The notes under the pieces were generated by a model, which was not told the origin of the DNA, did no database searches, and saw only the letters and a program-made list of their open reading frames with translations. The translations under genes and the position numbers were made by a program. A stretch of DNA of 64,000 bases, taken from positions 1 to 64,000 of the forward strand of contig JAAFKI010000094.1 of assembly GCA_021399345.1 (NCBI GenBank). Reading direction: 5' to 3'. Of the stretch, positions 20,925 through 30,564 are shown one piece after another (position 1 is the first letter of the stretch; every line of letters begins with the position of its first letter). Origin of the DNA: Candidatus Heimdallarchaeota archaeon (GTDB taxonomy: Archaea > Asgardarchaeota > Heimdallarchaeia > Heimdallarchaeales > Heimdallarchaeaceae).

Positions 20925-21198
20925 TTTGTTTTTTTATTAAAGAAAGAGATTTTTACAAGGTTTCTTAGGTACTAGTGAAATTGCATATTTAGGTTCTAGT
21001 TTTATTCTCTTCCAATGAATTATACTAAATAACGAAGTCAAAGATATTTATATAAATTGTGGGTAAGAAATATTGGCTTTATTTGTCTTCATTGAAAATC
21101 TAGTTGAAACTTTCTTGATACTTCATAAAACTTAGCTTCTTTAAAGACTATTTCATCACTAAAATTCTACTAATTATTATTGGAAACAGATTTTTCCA

Positions 21199-21471
21199 TT
21201 ACTTTTCTTTAAATTCAATTTGATCGGGACTTATAATCTCATCAGTAAAATATGGAACAACGGTTATTTTTTCTTCCGCTGAAAAATCTTTAAGCAGAAT
21301 CCTATAATACTCTGTCCAATTATGCCAACATACATCTTTACAAACAAGGGTTAAATGGACTATTTGAAAGAATTTATCATTATCTAGATGAAAAGTTTCT
21401 TTCTTCTCAAGTACACTTGCACCTTCAGTAAAACAGTTAGGACAGATGTATTGATCAGAAATTCCAGTCAT
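21199..21471 (-). CDS. Small hypothetical protein with CxxC motif
   Basis: 90 aa ORF containing YICPNCFTEG; no family recognised. Confidence 0.5.
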   Translation of the reverse strand: MTGISDQYICPNCFTEGASVLEKKETFHLDNDKFFQIVHLTLVCKDVCWHNWTEYYRILLKDFSAEEKITVVPYFTDEIISPDQIEFKEK

Positions 21472-21568
21472 TATTTAGTTTATATATTTCTAAAATAAAA
21501 GACTAGTTACAAAGGCAATTAGTTTTGTTATGTCTATCCTCATGTTTAATGCATAATAATAAGTCAGA

Positions 21569-22528
21569 TTAATTTTCATTTGAATAACCATTCCAGATAG
21601 CTTTAGCAATCTGAATATCTTGAACTGCTACACCAGTTAGGTCAACCACAGTAATTTCTTCATCAGATGCTCTTTGAAGCTTCTTATTAACTATTACTTT
21701 GCCGAATTCAACCATTTTTTCCTTTGTAATCAGACCATTAGTAATTGCTTTGAAACTCTCTCCTCTTTCAAGACATTGTCCAATGCTGTCTACTACTAAT
21801 CGGTCTGCTTTCTTGAGAATCGCAGAATCTAGTTCCTGTTTTTCTGAAGTATCTGAACCTATAGCTGTAATATGAGTTCCAGCTCTAATCTGATCTGCAA
21901 AGATTAAAGGTTCTTTTGAAGGAGTACAAGTTACTATAAGATTACATGATGAAGTGATATCCTCTGGGTTTTGAGTGGTTTCAACATTAAATCCTAGTTC
22001 TTTCATATCTTTTTCATAAATGTCTAATTCCTCTTGATTAATACCCCAAGTGATGATATTTTCACAATCTAGAACTTTCTGTAAATAAATTGGTTGTAAT
22101 CGTCCATGAACTCCTGCTCCAAATATACCTATCCTATCGACTTTACTTGGAGCCATATATTTGGCTGCTATAGCTCCAGCTGTTGCAGTTCTAACGTTTG
22201 TTAAATGACCTTCATCTAGTAAAATAGAAATTAACTCCCCAGTTTTTTGACTGAAAAGAAGCATCAAACCACCACTGGAAGATAAACCTAGTTTAGGATT
22301 ATCATAGAAACCAGAGGCGACTTTGATAACATAGTAATCGTCATTCTTAATATATCCATATTTGATATGACACTCTCCAGGAGGATTATCGAAGATCATC
22401 TCTCCAACAGGAGGAACAGTAACCTTTCCTTCTGAATAAGCTATAAAACCTTCTTCAATTATCTTAATTGGATCTAAAGTCTTTAGAATCTCTTTGATTT
22501 CATCTAACCTAATTGTAACTGTCATCAA
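21569..22528 (-). CDS. Ornithine cyclodeaminase/mu-crystallin family protein
   Basis: LTNVRTATAGAIAAKYMAPSKVDRIGIFGAGVHGRLQPIYLQ and ITAIGSD signature motifs. Confidence 0.9.
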   Translation of the reverse strand: MMTVTIRLDEIKEILKTLDPIKIIEEGFIAYSEGKVTVPPVGEMIFDNPPGECHIKYGYIKNDDYYVIKVASGFYDNPKLGLSSSGGLMLLFSQKTGELISILLDEGHLTNVRTATAGAIAAKYMAPSKVDRIGIFGAGVHGRLQPIYLQKVLDCENIITWGINQEELDIYEKDMKELGFNVETTQNPEDITSSCNLIVTCTPSKEPLIFADQIRAGTHITAIGSDTSEKQELDSAILKKADRLVVDSIGQCLERGESFKAITNGLITKEKMVEFGKVIVNKKLQRASDEEITVVDLTGVAVQDIQIAKAIWNGYSNEN

Positions 22529-22630
22529 TTGTCTTGAAAGTTTATACTTATTTACTTTTTTGAGTTTTGGAATTATTTCTGATATTTTACGAGTAAGTTT
22601 TATATTAAGGAGATCTTTTTCTCTTCAAAG

Positions 22631-23221
22631 GTGACAATTCTGAAAGCAGTGATTTTCAATGGTGCTTTGGCTAATAAGAATCAACAAATGACTTTTCAAA
22701 AGATAATAGAAGAAGAATTGACAAATGTCGGAATGGACACCGAATCTCTAATAATGAATCAGATTGAGATTAAAACATGCATAGGTTGTTTCAAATGCTG
22801 GGATACAACTCCAGGAATATGTTCTGGAGTTAAAGGAGATCGCGGAGAGGAGATTAAGAAGAAGGTTATAAACAGTGATTTACTTGTATTTCTAACTCCA
22901 CTGACTTTTGGTGGATATTCTTCAGAATTGAAAAAGATTTTAGAACGATTGCTTGGAACACTTCAACCTGGTGTGTTTAGAAAGAATGGAGAGTCACATC
23001 ATCTCAAACGATATGAAAAGTATCCTTCAATTTTGGCAATAGCTACAACAGAAAAAAGAGATGAAAAAGAAGCTAAATTATTTAAGCATCTCATAGAAAG
23101 ACATAGTCTTAATTTTCACCCTCCAAAACATGAAGCAGAAGTTTTCCTAATAAATGAAAAAGAGAATCAATTCAGATCAAACATTAAACAGCTTTTAGCT
23201 AAAATGGAGATGAGCTTATGA
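22631..23221 (+). CDS. NADPH-dependent FMN reductase/iron-sulfur flavoprotein-like protein
   Basis: CIGCFKCWDTTPGIC and LLVFLTPLTFGGYSSELKKILERLL; GTG start with overlapping ribosome-binding motif. Confidence 0.75.
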   Translation: MTILKAVIFNGALANKNQQMTFQKIIEEELTNVGMDTESLIMNQIEIKTCIGCFKCWDTTPGICSGVKGDRGEEIKKKVINSDLLVFLTPLTFGGYSSELKKILERLLGTLQPGVFRKNGESHHLKRYEKYPSILAIATTEKRDEKEAKLFKHLIERHSLNFHPPKHEAEVFLINEKENQFRSNIKQLLAKMEMSL

Positions 23222-23898
23222 GTAAAGTATTAATTCTGAATGGAAGTCCAAGAGGTAAGAAAAGTTCATCAGCAAGTCTAGCGGATTATATGAAGAGATT
23301 ATTTGAAGCAGAAGGAATAGAATCTGAAATAATTTTAATTCTTACGCAACTCAATAAGGAAGAACGAGTTAAAGAAATGGTTGAAAAAATCAAATCCGCA
23401 GACTTTGTAGTACTATTTGCACCACTTTATGATGACTGTCAGCCATCTATTGTTACAAAAACAATGGAGATTATAGCTGAAGAGAAGATGAATCTATCAA
23501 ATAAAACTTTCATACCAATCATCAATTGCGGTTTACCAGAACCCGAACAAATCTCAGAAGGTGTAATTCCTATATACAATCAGTTTGCAACAACTGTAGG
23601 ATTCAAATGGGGAGGAAGTCTAGCTATAGGAGGGGGAGAAGGCATCCAAGGAAGATTTGGAAAACAACTTGATGAAATAGGTTCATTTGCTAAAAATATT
23701 ATAGAAGCACTGAATGACATAGTACAGTCATTGGTATCAGAAATTCAATATCCTAATGTGGAAATAATCCTAGTTCCAAAGATTTTCTACAAATGGCCAC
23801 TAGTCAATCTAATGACATCGATAAACACTAGATCTTGGAAGAAAATGGCAGAAGAGAAAGGAGAAAAAGTTGACGCTCAGCCATACTTAGAAGAATAA
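23218..23898 (+). CDS. Flavodoxin-fold NAD(P)H-dependent oxidoreductase
   Basis: LILNGSPRGKKSSSASLADYMKRLFE; overlaps the preceding gene by 4 bp. Confidence 0.75.
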   Translation: MSKVLILNGSPRGKKSSSASLADYMKRLFEAEGIESEIILILTQLNKEERVKEMVEKIKSADFVVLFAPLYDDCQPSIVTKTMEIIAEEKMNLSNKTFIPIINCGLPEPEQISEGVIPIYNQFATTVGFKWGGSLAIGGGEGIQGRFGKQLDEIGSFAKNIIEALNDIVQSLVSEIQYPNVEIILVPKIFYKWPLVNLMTSINTRSWKKMAEEKGEKVDAQPYLEE

Positions 23899-23908
23899 AA
23901 AAGAAGGT

Positions 23909-23937
23909 TGATTAGAAAGGAATCTTCTTTCTAATCA
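23909..23937. terminator. Perfect 11-bp inverted repeat, 7-nt loop, just after the flavodoxin gene pair
   Basis: TGATTAGAAAG-GAATCTT-CTTTCTAATCA, 11 bp after the stop of the upstream gene. Confidence 0.5.
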
Positions 23938-24115
23938 CATAAATCATTGTTACATATCATTTATTCACCATTCAAAGCTGTAAAAAGCTTAGTAAATATA
24001 TCATAACCTCTAATGACATATAAATTCTTTGAGAAAACTTTCTATAACTTTTTCTTTTATTAATTGAAATCCCTTCTAGCTGTAAAATTTATAAAGTAAG
24101 CATCTTTCTGTTATC

Positions 24116-25240
24116 TTGTTTATGAAGATTAAAACATTTGAACTTGAAAGAAGACAGTCTCTTTGGGAAAATCTTGTTGAATATAATCTTACAGAGAGTG
24201 GTATTCACCCGTTTACATTAGAAGAATTATTAGATCCTGAACAGCTTAAAGAGTTGCTCAATATTCGCATTGGTTATGGTCAAACAAATGGTTCCATTGA
24301 TTTGCGAGATGCAGTAAGTAGACTCTATCCAACTTCTACTAGAGAGAATGTACTTGTTACAAATGGTTCAGCAGAAGCTAACTTCATCTCCATTTGGAGT
24401 ATTTTAGACAAGGGTGATGAATATGTTCTTATGCTCCCTAACTATATGCAAACTTGGGGATTAGCAAAGTTTTTTGGTGCAAATGTAAAACCATTTTACT
24501 TGGAAGAAGAACTCAACTGGCAACCTGATCTTGAGAAGCTGAAAGACATAGTTACTAAGAACACTAAGATGATTTCTGTTTGCAATCCTAATAATCCTAC
24601 AGGTTCAATCTTATGCGAAGAAGCTGTAAATTGCATAATAGATCTTGCTGAAGAAGCTGATGCTTTCATTCATAGTGATGAAGTTTACAGAGGAGCTGAG
24701 CTTGATGGAAAAGAAATTGACACATTCTATGGTAAATATGATAAAGTCTTAGCTATTGCTGGACTTTCTAAAGCTTACAGTTTACCTGGCTTGAGGATGG
24801 GGTGGGTTGTAGCTCCTGAAGATATTGCAGCAAAGGCTTGGGCTTATCACGACTATACTACTATCTCTCCTAGTGTACTTAGTCAACAGATTGCTGAATG
24901 GGCTCTTCAACCAGAGAAAAGGGCAATGATTTTATCTAGGAATAGAAAATTGCTAAATGATAACCTTGAATTTTTCTTGGAATGGCTTGAAACCAGAAAA
25001 CACCTATTTAGTTTCATTCCTCAAAAAGCTGGAGCTATGTCTTTTATTCGATATAACATTGACATCAATTCTACTGAACTAACAGATAGGTTACGAAAGG
25101 AGAAGAGTTTACTGATAGTTGCTGGAGATTGTTTTGGTATGGATAAATATCTTAGAATAGGTATAGGATCCGAAAAAGATTATCTCCTTAAAGGTTTAGA
25201 AAGATTTGAAGAGATGTTAGAGGATCTCATAGATGCCTAA
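24116..25240 (+). CDS. PLP-dependent aminotransferase class I/II
   Basis: NPNNPTGSI, SDEVYRGAEL, GLSKAYSLPGLRMGWVVAP. Confidence 0.9.
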   Translation: MFMKIKTFELERRQSLWENLVEYNLTESGIHPFTLEELLDPEQLKELLNIRIGYGQTNGSIDLRDAVSRLYPTSTRENVLVTNGSAEANFISIWSILDKGDEYVLMLPNYMQTWGLAKFFGANVKPFYLEEELNWQPDLEKLKDIVTKNTKMISVCNPNNPTGSILCEEAVNCIIDLAEEADAFIHSDEVYRGAELDGKEIDTFYGKYDKVLAIAGLSKAYSLPGLRMGWVVAPEDIAAKAWAYHDYTTISPSVLSQQIAEWALQPEKRAMILSRNRKLLNDNLEFFLEWLETRKHLFSFIPQKAGAMSFIRYNIDINSTELTDRLRKEKSLLIVAGDCFGMDKYLRIGIGSEKDYLLKGLERFEEMLEDLIDA

Positions 25241-25528
25241 CTCTTCATCATCAAAAGCATCTTTTTCTATGTTTATCATATCATCTTTATATTCAAACTT
25301 AACATTAAGTTCTTTTCTAGGTAGCCATTCTAACTCCCAATGAATCATCTCATCTATAGTTTTGAAACCAAGCTCATCAAGTACTACTTGAGTTGGGATG
25401 AAATACCCAAACTTGTCAATTAAAGATTTTATTTTATCGTAGATTTTCTTAGCTCTTTCCCTTTCTTTTCTGGAGATTTCCTGTAAAGCTCTCCATGCAC
25501 TTTGAGAAGATTTTTCATTTTCATTCAA
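25217..25528 (-). CDS. Hypothetical protein
   Basis: 103 aa charged ORF overlapping the 3' end of the aminotransferase gene (convergent) by 24 bp. Confidence 0.5.
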   Translation of the reverse strand: MNENEKSSQSAWRALQEISRKERERAKKIYDKIKSLIDKFGYFIPTQVVLDELGFKTIDEMIHWELEWLPRKELNVKFEYKDDMINIEKDAFDDEELGIYEIL

Positions 25529-25636
25529 ATGATTTCACTCTCAGACACTTATTTAATGAAGATTGTCTAATTATTAATAAGAATAATGAAATAAAAAGAT
25601 TTGTAGCACTTTGAAAGGAAACGTTGTGAATAAATT

Positions 25637-26935
25637 TTAATGTTCATTGTACAATTCTAATCTTTTGAAATAATTTACTGTTTGTTCCTCTAACTTAAGA
25701 GGGATACTTACAGAAAACTCAACCTCTGCCATTAGCTCGAGTCTATTGATTAGTTTAACCAAATATTGTCCCAGTAATTTAAGAGGTTCTTCATCTAAAC
25801 CTTCAGAAGTGTCTAAAGCTGTATGATTGATTCCTGCATCTGTGGAACCCTTGAACATATGCATAATTGAAGGAATACCTTCATGAGCAAATGCCATATT
25901 ATCTCCGCTATTAGGTGTATTGTTAATAGTTAATGCTGGGTATTCATTAATTTGACTTATTTCTTTCACTATTTTAAAGAGATCTTCATCTCCTGCAACA
26001 ATTGAGGCAACAAACCCTGGAAGTGATTCAACACCATCAATATTTAAGCATAGTATAACATCTGATAAATTGTTGTTCTCAATGAACTTCCAAACACCAT
26101 CTAAACCTTGTTCTTCGCCACCTATTGTTAGAAAAATATAGCTATAGTTGTTTTTAGTTCTAGTTATTATACTGGCTAATTCTAAAAGTATTCCAATTCC
26201 TGAAGCGTTATCTCTTGCTCCAGGGCTATATTCAACTGTATCATGATGCGCACATACTATTATTGTTTCTTTTCTAGCTCCTTCATGTTTAAAAAGGACA
26301 TTGTTTAGTTTTCCCTCTTCTGTCATTCCTTTGATTTTTAGAATGTATTTTCCTGAAAAATTGTGATCTTTATGCTTGCTAAAAAAGTTCGCTGGTACTA
26401 TCATTGTCGGAATCTGTGCAAATATAGATTGATCTTCAATGAATGGATCTGATCTTGTTGCTTTTGAATTATAATTACTAAGTATAACAACCCCACAAGG
26501 CTTTAATCTATAGAGTTTTTTCAAATCTGTAAAAATCTCTGGTTCTAGAAAATCTCTAGAGAAAAAAATAAAAACAATTTTATCTTGAACAGCTATTAAA
26601 GGGATCTCATCTATTTGATTGACGGATCCTAAGTAGAAACCATTACCTTCTATTCCCTCACCAGGAGTAGATTTTGTCATCCACATGGGTTTTCCATGAA
26701 TTGGAGTCCCATCAGGTAACTTAGCTACTGAAGCTTCTTTACCTGAATAGAATTTGTGAGAATAAGTATTAATTGACGATTTATTTTTACTATATTCATC
26801 AAATTTACTTAAAATATATTTAGCAGCTTTATCTTCTTGAGATGATCCTGTAACCCTTGGTCCTATTTCATCGCTTAAAAATTTCAAAATACTGAAAGCT
26901 TCTTTTCCTTCAAATATATCTTTATCAAATTCCAT
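25637..26935 (-). CDS. M28 family metallopeptidase
   Basis: TIIVCAHHDTVEYSPGARDNASGIGILLELASI, IGGEEQGLDGVW, NSGDNMAFAHEGIPSIM. Confidence 0.9.
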   Translation of the reverse strand: MEFDKDIFEGKEAFSILKFLSDEIGPRVTGSSQEDKAAKYILSKFDEYSKNKSSINTYSHKFYSGKEASVAKLPDGTPIHGKPMWMTKSTPGEGIEGNGFYLGSVNQIDEIPLIAVQDKIVFIFFSRDFLEPEIFTDLKKLYRLKPCGVVILSNYNSKATRSDPFIEDQSIFAQIPTMIVPANFFSKHKDHNFSGKYILKIKGMTEEGKLNNVLFKHEGARKETIIVCAHHDTVEYSPGARDNASGIGILLELASIITRTKNNYSYIFLTIGGEEQGLDGVWKFIENNNLSDVILCLNIDGVESLPGFVASIVAGDEDLFKIVKEISQINEYPALTINNTPNSGDNMAFAHEGIPSIMHMFKGSTDAGINHTALDTSEGLDEEPLKLLGQYLVKLINRLELMAEVEFSVSIPLKLEEQTVNYFKRLELYNEH

Positions 26936-26942
26936 CTAATCA

Positions 26943-27872
26943 CTATCCTATAGTATAAAACTCTAATTTTTCTAAATTTATAAAACCAAAAGATACCAAG
27001 ATACTTACAACAGATATGAAATATGGAAATCCTTGAATCTGTGAGATTTTCTCTCTTATATTTTCAAAAACATTCATCAGAGTTTGTTGTTCATTCTTAA
27101 AACATGCTTCCATAATTGTTTTGTACATACGATAACTGACTATATTCAACTCTGGAAAAAGTTCATTCACGTGCTCTTCAAATATTGAGATGTGCTCCTC
27201 TGTAGAGTGGGGGATTGCTTTTGTGGAATGAAGAAGCAAGTTTAATTCTAGGAGTTCCCTTTCTTTGGGTCTAGAAGTAATCATATAATCCAGATAGATG
27301 CCTAAATAGCTCAAGAGATTCTCATCTAAAAATACCAGGGATTCTAATGTGTTTGCTATACTAATCAACCATTCTTGTGTAAATTCTTCAGTCGTATCTT
27401 CAGATACTTTGGCTTTGATTTCAATGAACCCTAATGGAGATATAGAACTTACTATCTTCCCTTCTTTTTCTGTTTTAAGAGTATATTTTCGTTGTCTTAA
27501 TTTATCTTTGATCTCTAAACAAAAAAGATTATACCCACCAAAATCTTTAGTTGGTTCAATTATTTCAGTAAGGAATTCAGTTTTCTTGGGAACAGGAATA
27601 CTTAAACCAGACATCTCTGTAATTCCAGGGATTTCAGTTTTTGGTTTACTCTCCACAGTCACCTGTGTTCTTACATCATAATTAGTATCAACAAAGAGCT
27701 TTATCGCCTGTAATTCATTATCTTTACAAATATGAACATCAGCATATTCAGTATAACCGTGAGATTCAACCTTTTCACTCTGAAGAGCAGAAGCTATAAA
27801 GAGAATCCTTTGTTTACCACAATTGTTACATTGGTATTCGATTTTTTGACGAATATTAGACTTTAAGCTCAC
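26943..27872 (-). CDS. Hypothetical protein with N-terminal zinc-finger-like CxxC
   Basis: 309 aa ORF starting ...IEYQCNNCGKQRILFIAS; no family recognised. Confidence 0.55.
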   Translation of the reverse strand: MSLKSNIRQKIEYQCNNCGKQRILFIASALQSEKVESHGYTEYADVHICKDNELQAIKLFVDTNYDVRTQVTVESKPKTEIPGITEMSGLSIPVPKKTEFLTEIIEPTKDFGGYNLFCLEIKDKLRQRKYTLKTEKEGKIVSSISPLGFIEIKAKVSEDTTEEFTQEWLISIANTLESLVFLDENLLSYLGIYLDYMITSRPKERELLELNLLLHSTKAIPHSTEEHISIFEEHVNELFPELNIVSYRMYKTIMEACFKNEQQTLMNVFENIREKISQIQGFPYFISVVSILVSFGFINLEKLEFYTIG

Positions 27873-27938
27873 AAATATCCCTTGCTCTTCAATAATATAA
27901 AGGAAGCTGAATCATTATATCTTTTGTTATACTATTAT

Positions 27939-28586
27939 CTAAAGAACCGCTTCGAGAATTGTACTATAATGAACTGAAGCTCCAACTATAATCAAAACAT
28001 GAAAGATATCATGAAATACAAACACTCCAGGGAATGGTTTTTGTTTGTTCAATGCATGAAAAATTGCTCCTACAGTATACGCTATACCTCCAAACAGAAC
28101 AAGTAGAAAGATTCTAAGTGGAAAAGCTTCAAACATATAATCCAACCTAATTACAATCATCCACCCCATTACTAAATATATTCCAACATCTATCCAAATA
28201 GGAACTTTAATGTAAAGTATTTTGAGAATAGTTCCTACAATAACAAATCCCCATTGCAGTCCTATAATTGTCCACCTAAAATTGCCGTCAGTATATATAT
28301 AAGATATAGCAGTATAAGACCCTGCTATCATAAAATAAATGGCTATATGATCAACCTTTCTCCAAACTGATTCCTCGAAATCTTCTCTTTTCACGGTGTG
28401 ATAAAGAGCACTTGCTCCAAACATAAAACATAAACAAAGCGAGTAGACAATTGTGGTAATTAACAAACCAATATTTTCTCTTGCCAGGACAATCAAGTAA
28501 ATAGACCCTATAATAGCAAAAATTAGTGCAGTAGCATGTGAATATGCAGCAAACGTTTCATTTGGTTTTGGAGCTCGATTATTCAT
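27939..28586 (-). CDS. Hemolysin III (Hly-III/AdipoR-like, PAQR) family membrane protein
   Basis: YSHATALIFAIIGSIYLI, ALYHTV, DHIAIYFMIAGSYT, FHDIFHVLIIVGASVHY. Confidence 0.9.
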   Translation of the reverse strand: MNNRAPKPNETFAAYSHATALIFAIIGSIYLIVLARENIGLLITTIVYSLCLCFMFGASALYHTVKREDFEESVWRKVDHIAIYFMIAGSYTAISYIYTDGNFRWTIIGLQWGFVIVGTILKILYIKVPIWIDVGIYLVMGWMIVIRLDYMFEAFPLRIFLLVLFGGIAYTVGAIFHALNKQKPFPGVFVFHDIFHVLIIVGASVHYSTILEAVL

Positions 28587-28697
28587 TTGAATGAGGTCTA
28601 AATATCCTTGTATAATAAAACTCTTTTGTCAGGTGTCAGCTTAGTATTTTTTCGGATTTAAAATCAGAATTCGATGTGAAGACAATCTAGATATTTT

Positions 28698-30329
28698 CTA
28701 CTCTTCTTCATCATCATTTGCTAATGGACTACCTAAATCTTTCAACCGCTGTTTGAAGTCAAAATCCTTGTAATCCATAACACTATCCTGTCTCTGTCTA
28801 GTCATATGTTCTTCTATTCTGTCAAGGCTATCAAAGTTTGCTCGTTTTTTCTCCACTCTTTGTTTTTCTTTTTGAAGTTCTTCAGCTCTTGCTTTAAAAT
28901 CAAATCTGTATTTTATGTACTCTCGAATATTCATATCGGTAGCTTTGACCTTAAATCTGAAAATCAGTGAAATTGCTAATATAGAAATGGCGATACTTAA
29001 TATCCAAAGAATTATCTGAAATGGGAAAACAGCTTCTGTGAGCTTAGATAGAGTTAGTACTGCAAAGTAAGCTAAGATAGTAGCCAAAATCGGTATAATG
29101 ATTAACATGAATGCTATATCGCTTAGAAGTGTTGTTACTGCGAATCCTCTACCTACGAAAAATAGAATAATATAATTTACGATCAAGTAAGTTGCAAAGA
29201 GAGCAATAACAACCCACGCATAGATAATTAGCGATAAATCACCTGAAATAAATGCATAAGTAACGAAAGCAATTAGGAATGTAGCAATTGTTACTTGTTG
29301 TAGTATTTTTTCTTTCTTTGGAGATAAAATCCTTCTAGCAGAAAGAGCAATAGTTTCTTTTTGAGAACCACTCTTTCTTTTCGATAATTCAGGTAGTTTT
29401 TCTCCACAATTCATACAGTGGTCAATATATTTGTCAGTCCTTTCTTGACAATTAGGACATATAGTAAAAGTAGTTTTTGTTTTCTTTTTAGGTTTGTCCA
29501 GTTTAGAAATTTGAGCAACTTTAACAGTTTTAGCTTTAGGTTTCATCCTTTCAATTCTTGCTGTTCTAGCTTGAGTTTTCTCCTGTAATCGTTCAATTTG
29601 AGAAGTAGATTGAAAATGTGTTTTAGTTGTTTGTAGAACAGGTGTTTCTGATCTATCTCTTGTCAAAAATGCTTTCTTTGCTGAATATGGTTGTATGTTA
29701 GAAGTTTCTACAAATTTCTTAATTCTTGTAATATCTATTATTAGTCTTACTCCTACAATTATCATTAAAAGAGATTCAATAGAACCATCAAAAAATCTCA
29801 GAAAGATCTCAAAAGTTACATCATTTGCATAGCTAGATAATGCACCAAGAACTGAAATTATAATTGCAAAGAAAGCAAAAAGAATATAGAAAAAACTTCC
29901 GATTTTTAGACCAAAAATACGGTTAATTTTCACAAAAAGCTTGTTTATTTTTAGATATGCAATTACTCTACCAAATATAAGAGCTAATCCTACAAAACCT
30001 GCAGTTAATGGAAAACCAAATGTTAGCATATCAAATAGAATTGAACCTGCATAGAAAAAAATCCATTTAGCTGTTTGTTGTCCCGCTTTTGTTATATGAT
30101 CAACAAAGTAAATATCTGTTATCTCTCTTAATCCCCAAGCAATAGGGAGTAAACTCACACAAGTTAAGCTGATAAAAATATAACCTATGATTTGATTTCG
30201 AGCTGATAGATACCATACTAATTGATCTGCAAGGTTAATAAAACCCATGAGAAGAAACATTACTGAACCATAAATCACATAATTTGTGTACCGTTTTATA
30301 GGTGTTTTCTCTTTTAGAGCCATCTTCAA
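28698..30329 (-). CDS. Multi-TM protein with central zinc ribbon
   Basis: N- and C-terminal TM clusters flanking basic linker and FTICPNCQERTDKYIDHCMNCGEKL. Confidence 0.65.
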   Translation of the reverse strand: MKMALKEKTPIKRYTNYVIYGSVMFLLMGFINLADQLVWYLSARNQIIGYIFISLTCVSLLPIAWGLREITDIYFVDHITKAGQQTAKWIFFYAGSILFDMLTFGFPLTAGFVGLALIFGRVIAYLKINKLFVKINRIFGLKIGSFFYILFAFFAIIISVLGALSSYANDVTFEIFLRFFDGSIESLLMIIVGVRLIIDITRIKKFVETSNIQPYSAKKAFLTRDRSETPVLQTTKTHFQSTSQIERLQEKTQARTARIERMKPKAKTVKVAQISKLDKPKKKTKTTFTICPNCQERTDKYIDHCMNCGEKLPELSKRKSGSQKETIALSARRILSPKKEKILQQVTIATFLIAFVTYAFISGDLSLIIYAWVVIALFATYLIVNYIILFFVGRGFAVTTLLSDIAFMLIIIPILATILAYFAVLTLSKLTEAVFPFQIILWILSIAISILAISLIFRFKVKATDMNIREYIKYRFDFKARAEELQKEKQRVEKKRANFDSLDRIEEHMTRQRQDSVMDYKDFDFKQRLKDLGSPLANDDEEE

Positions 30330-30564
30330 AACCTTTCAGTTTTATCTCAATATAAAGCTAATCAATTGGGATATCTAATTAAAAATTGAAATTCTTATAA
30401 ACCATTCTACTTAGTTATGAGAAGTAAGGCTAACTAGCAGAATCTTTTCAAAAAATCGTTTTGGAGTTACTCATTTTATAAGTTTATTTATGAAACAATC
30501 GATTCCCCTTAATAGGATACGAAGCCTTAAAACGGTTTTTAATCAAGAAATAACATAATTTAGC

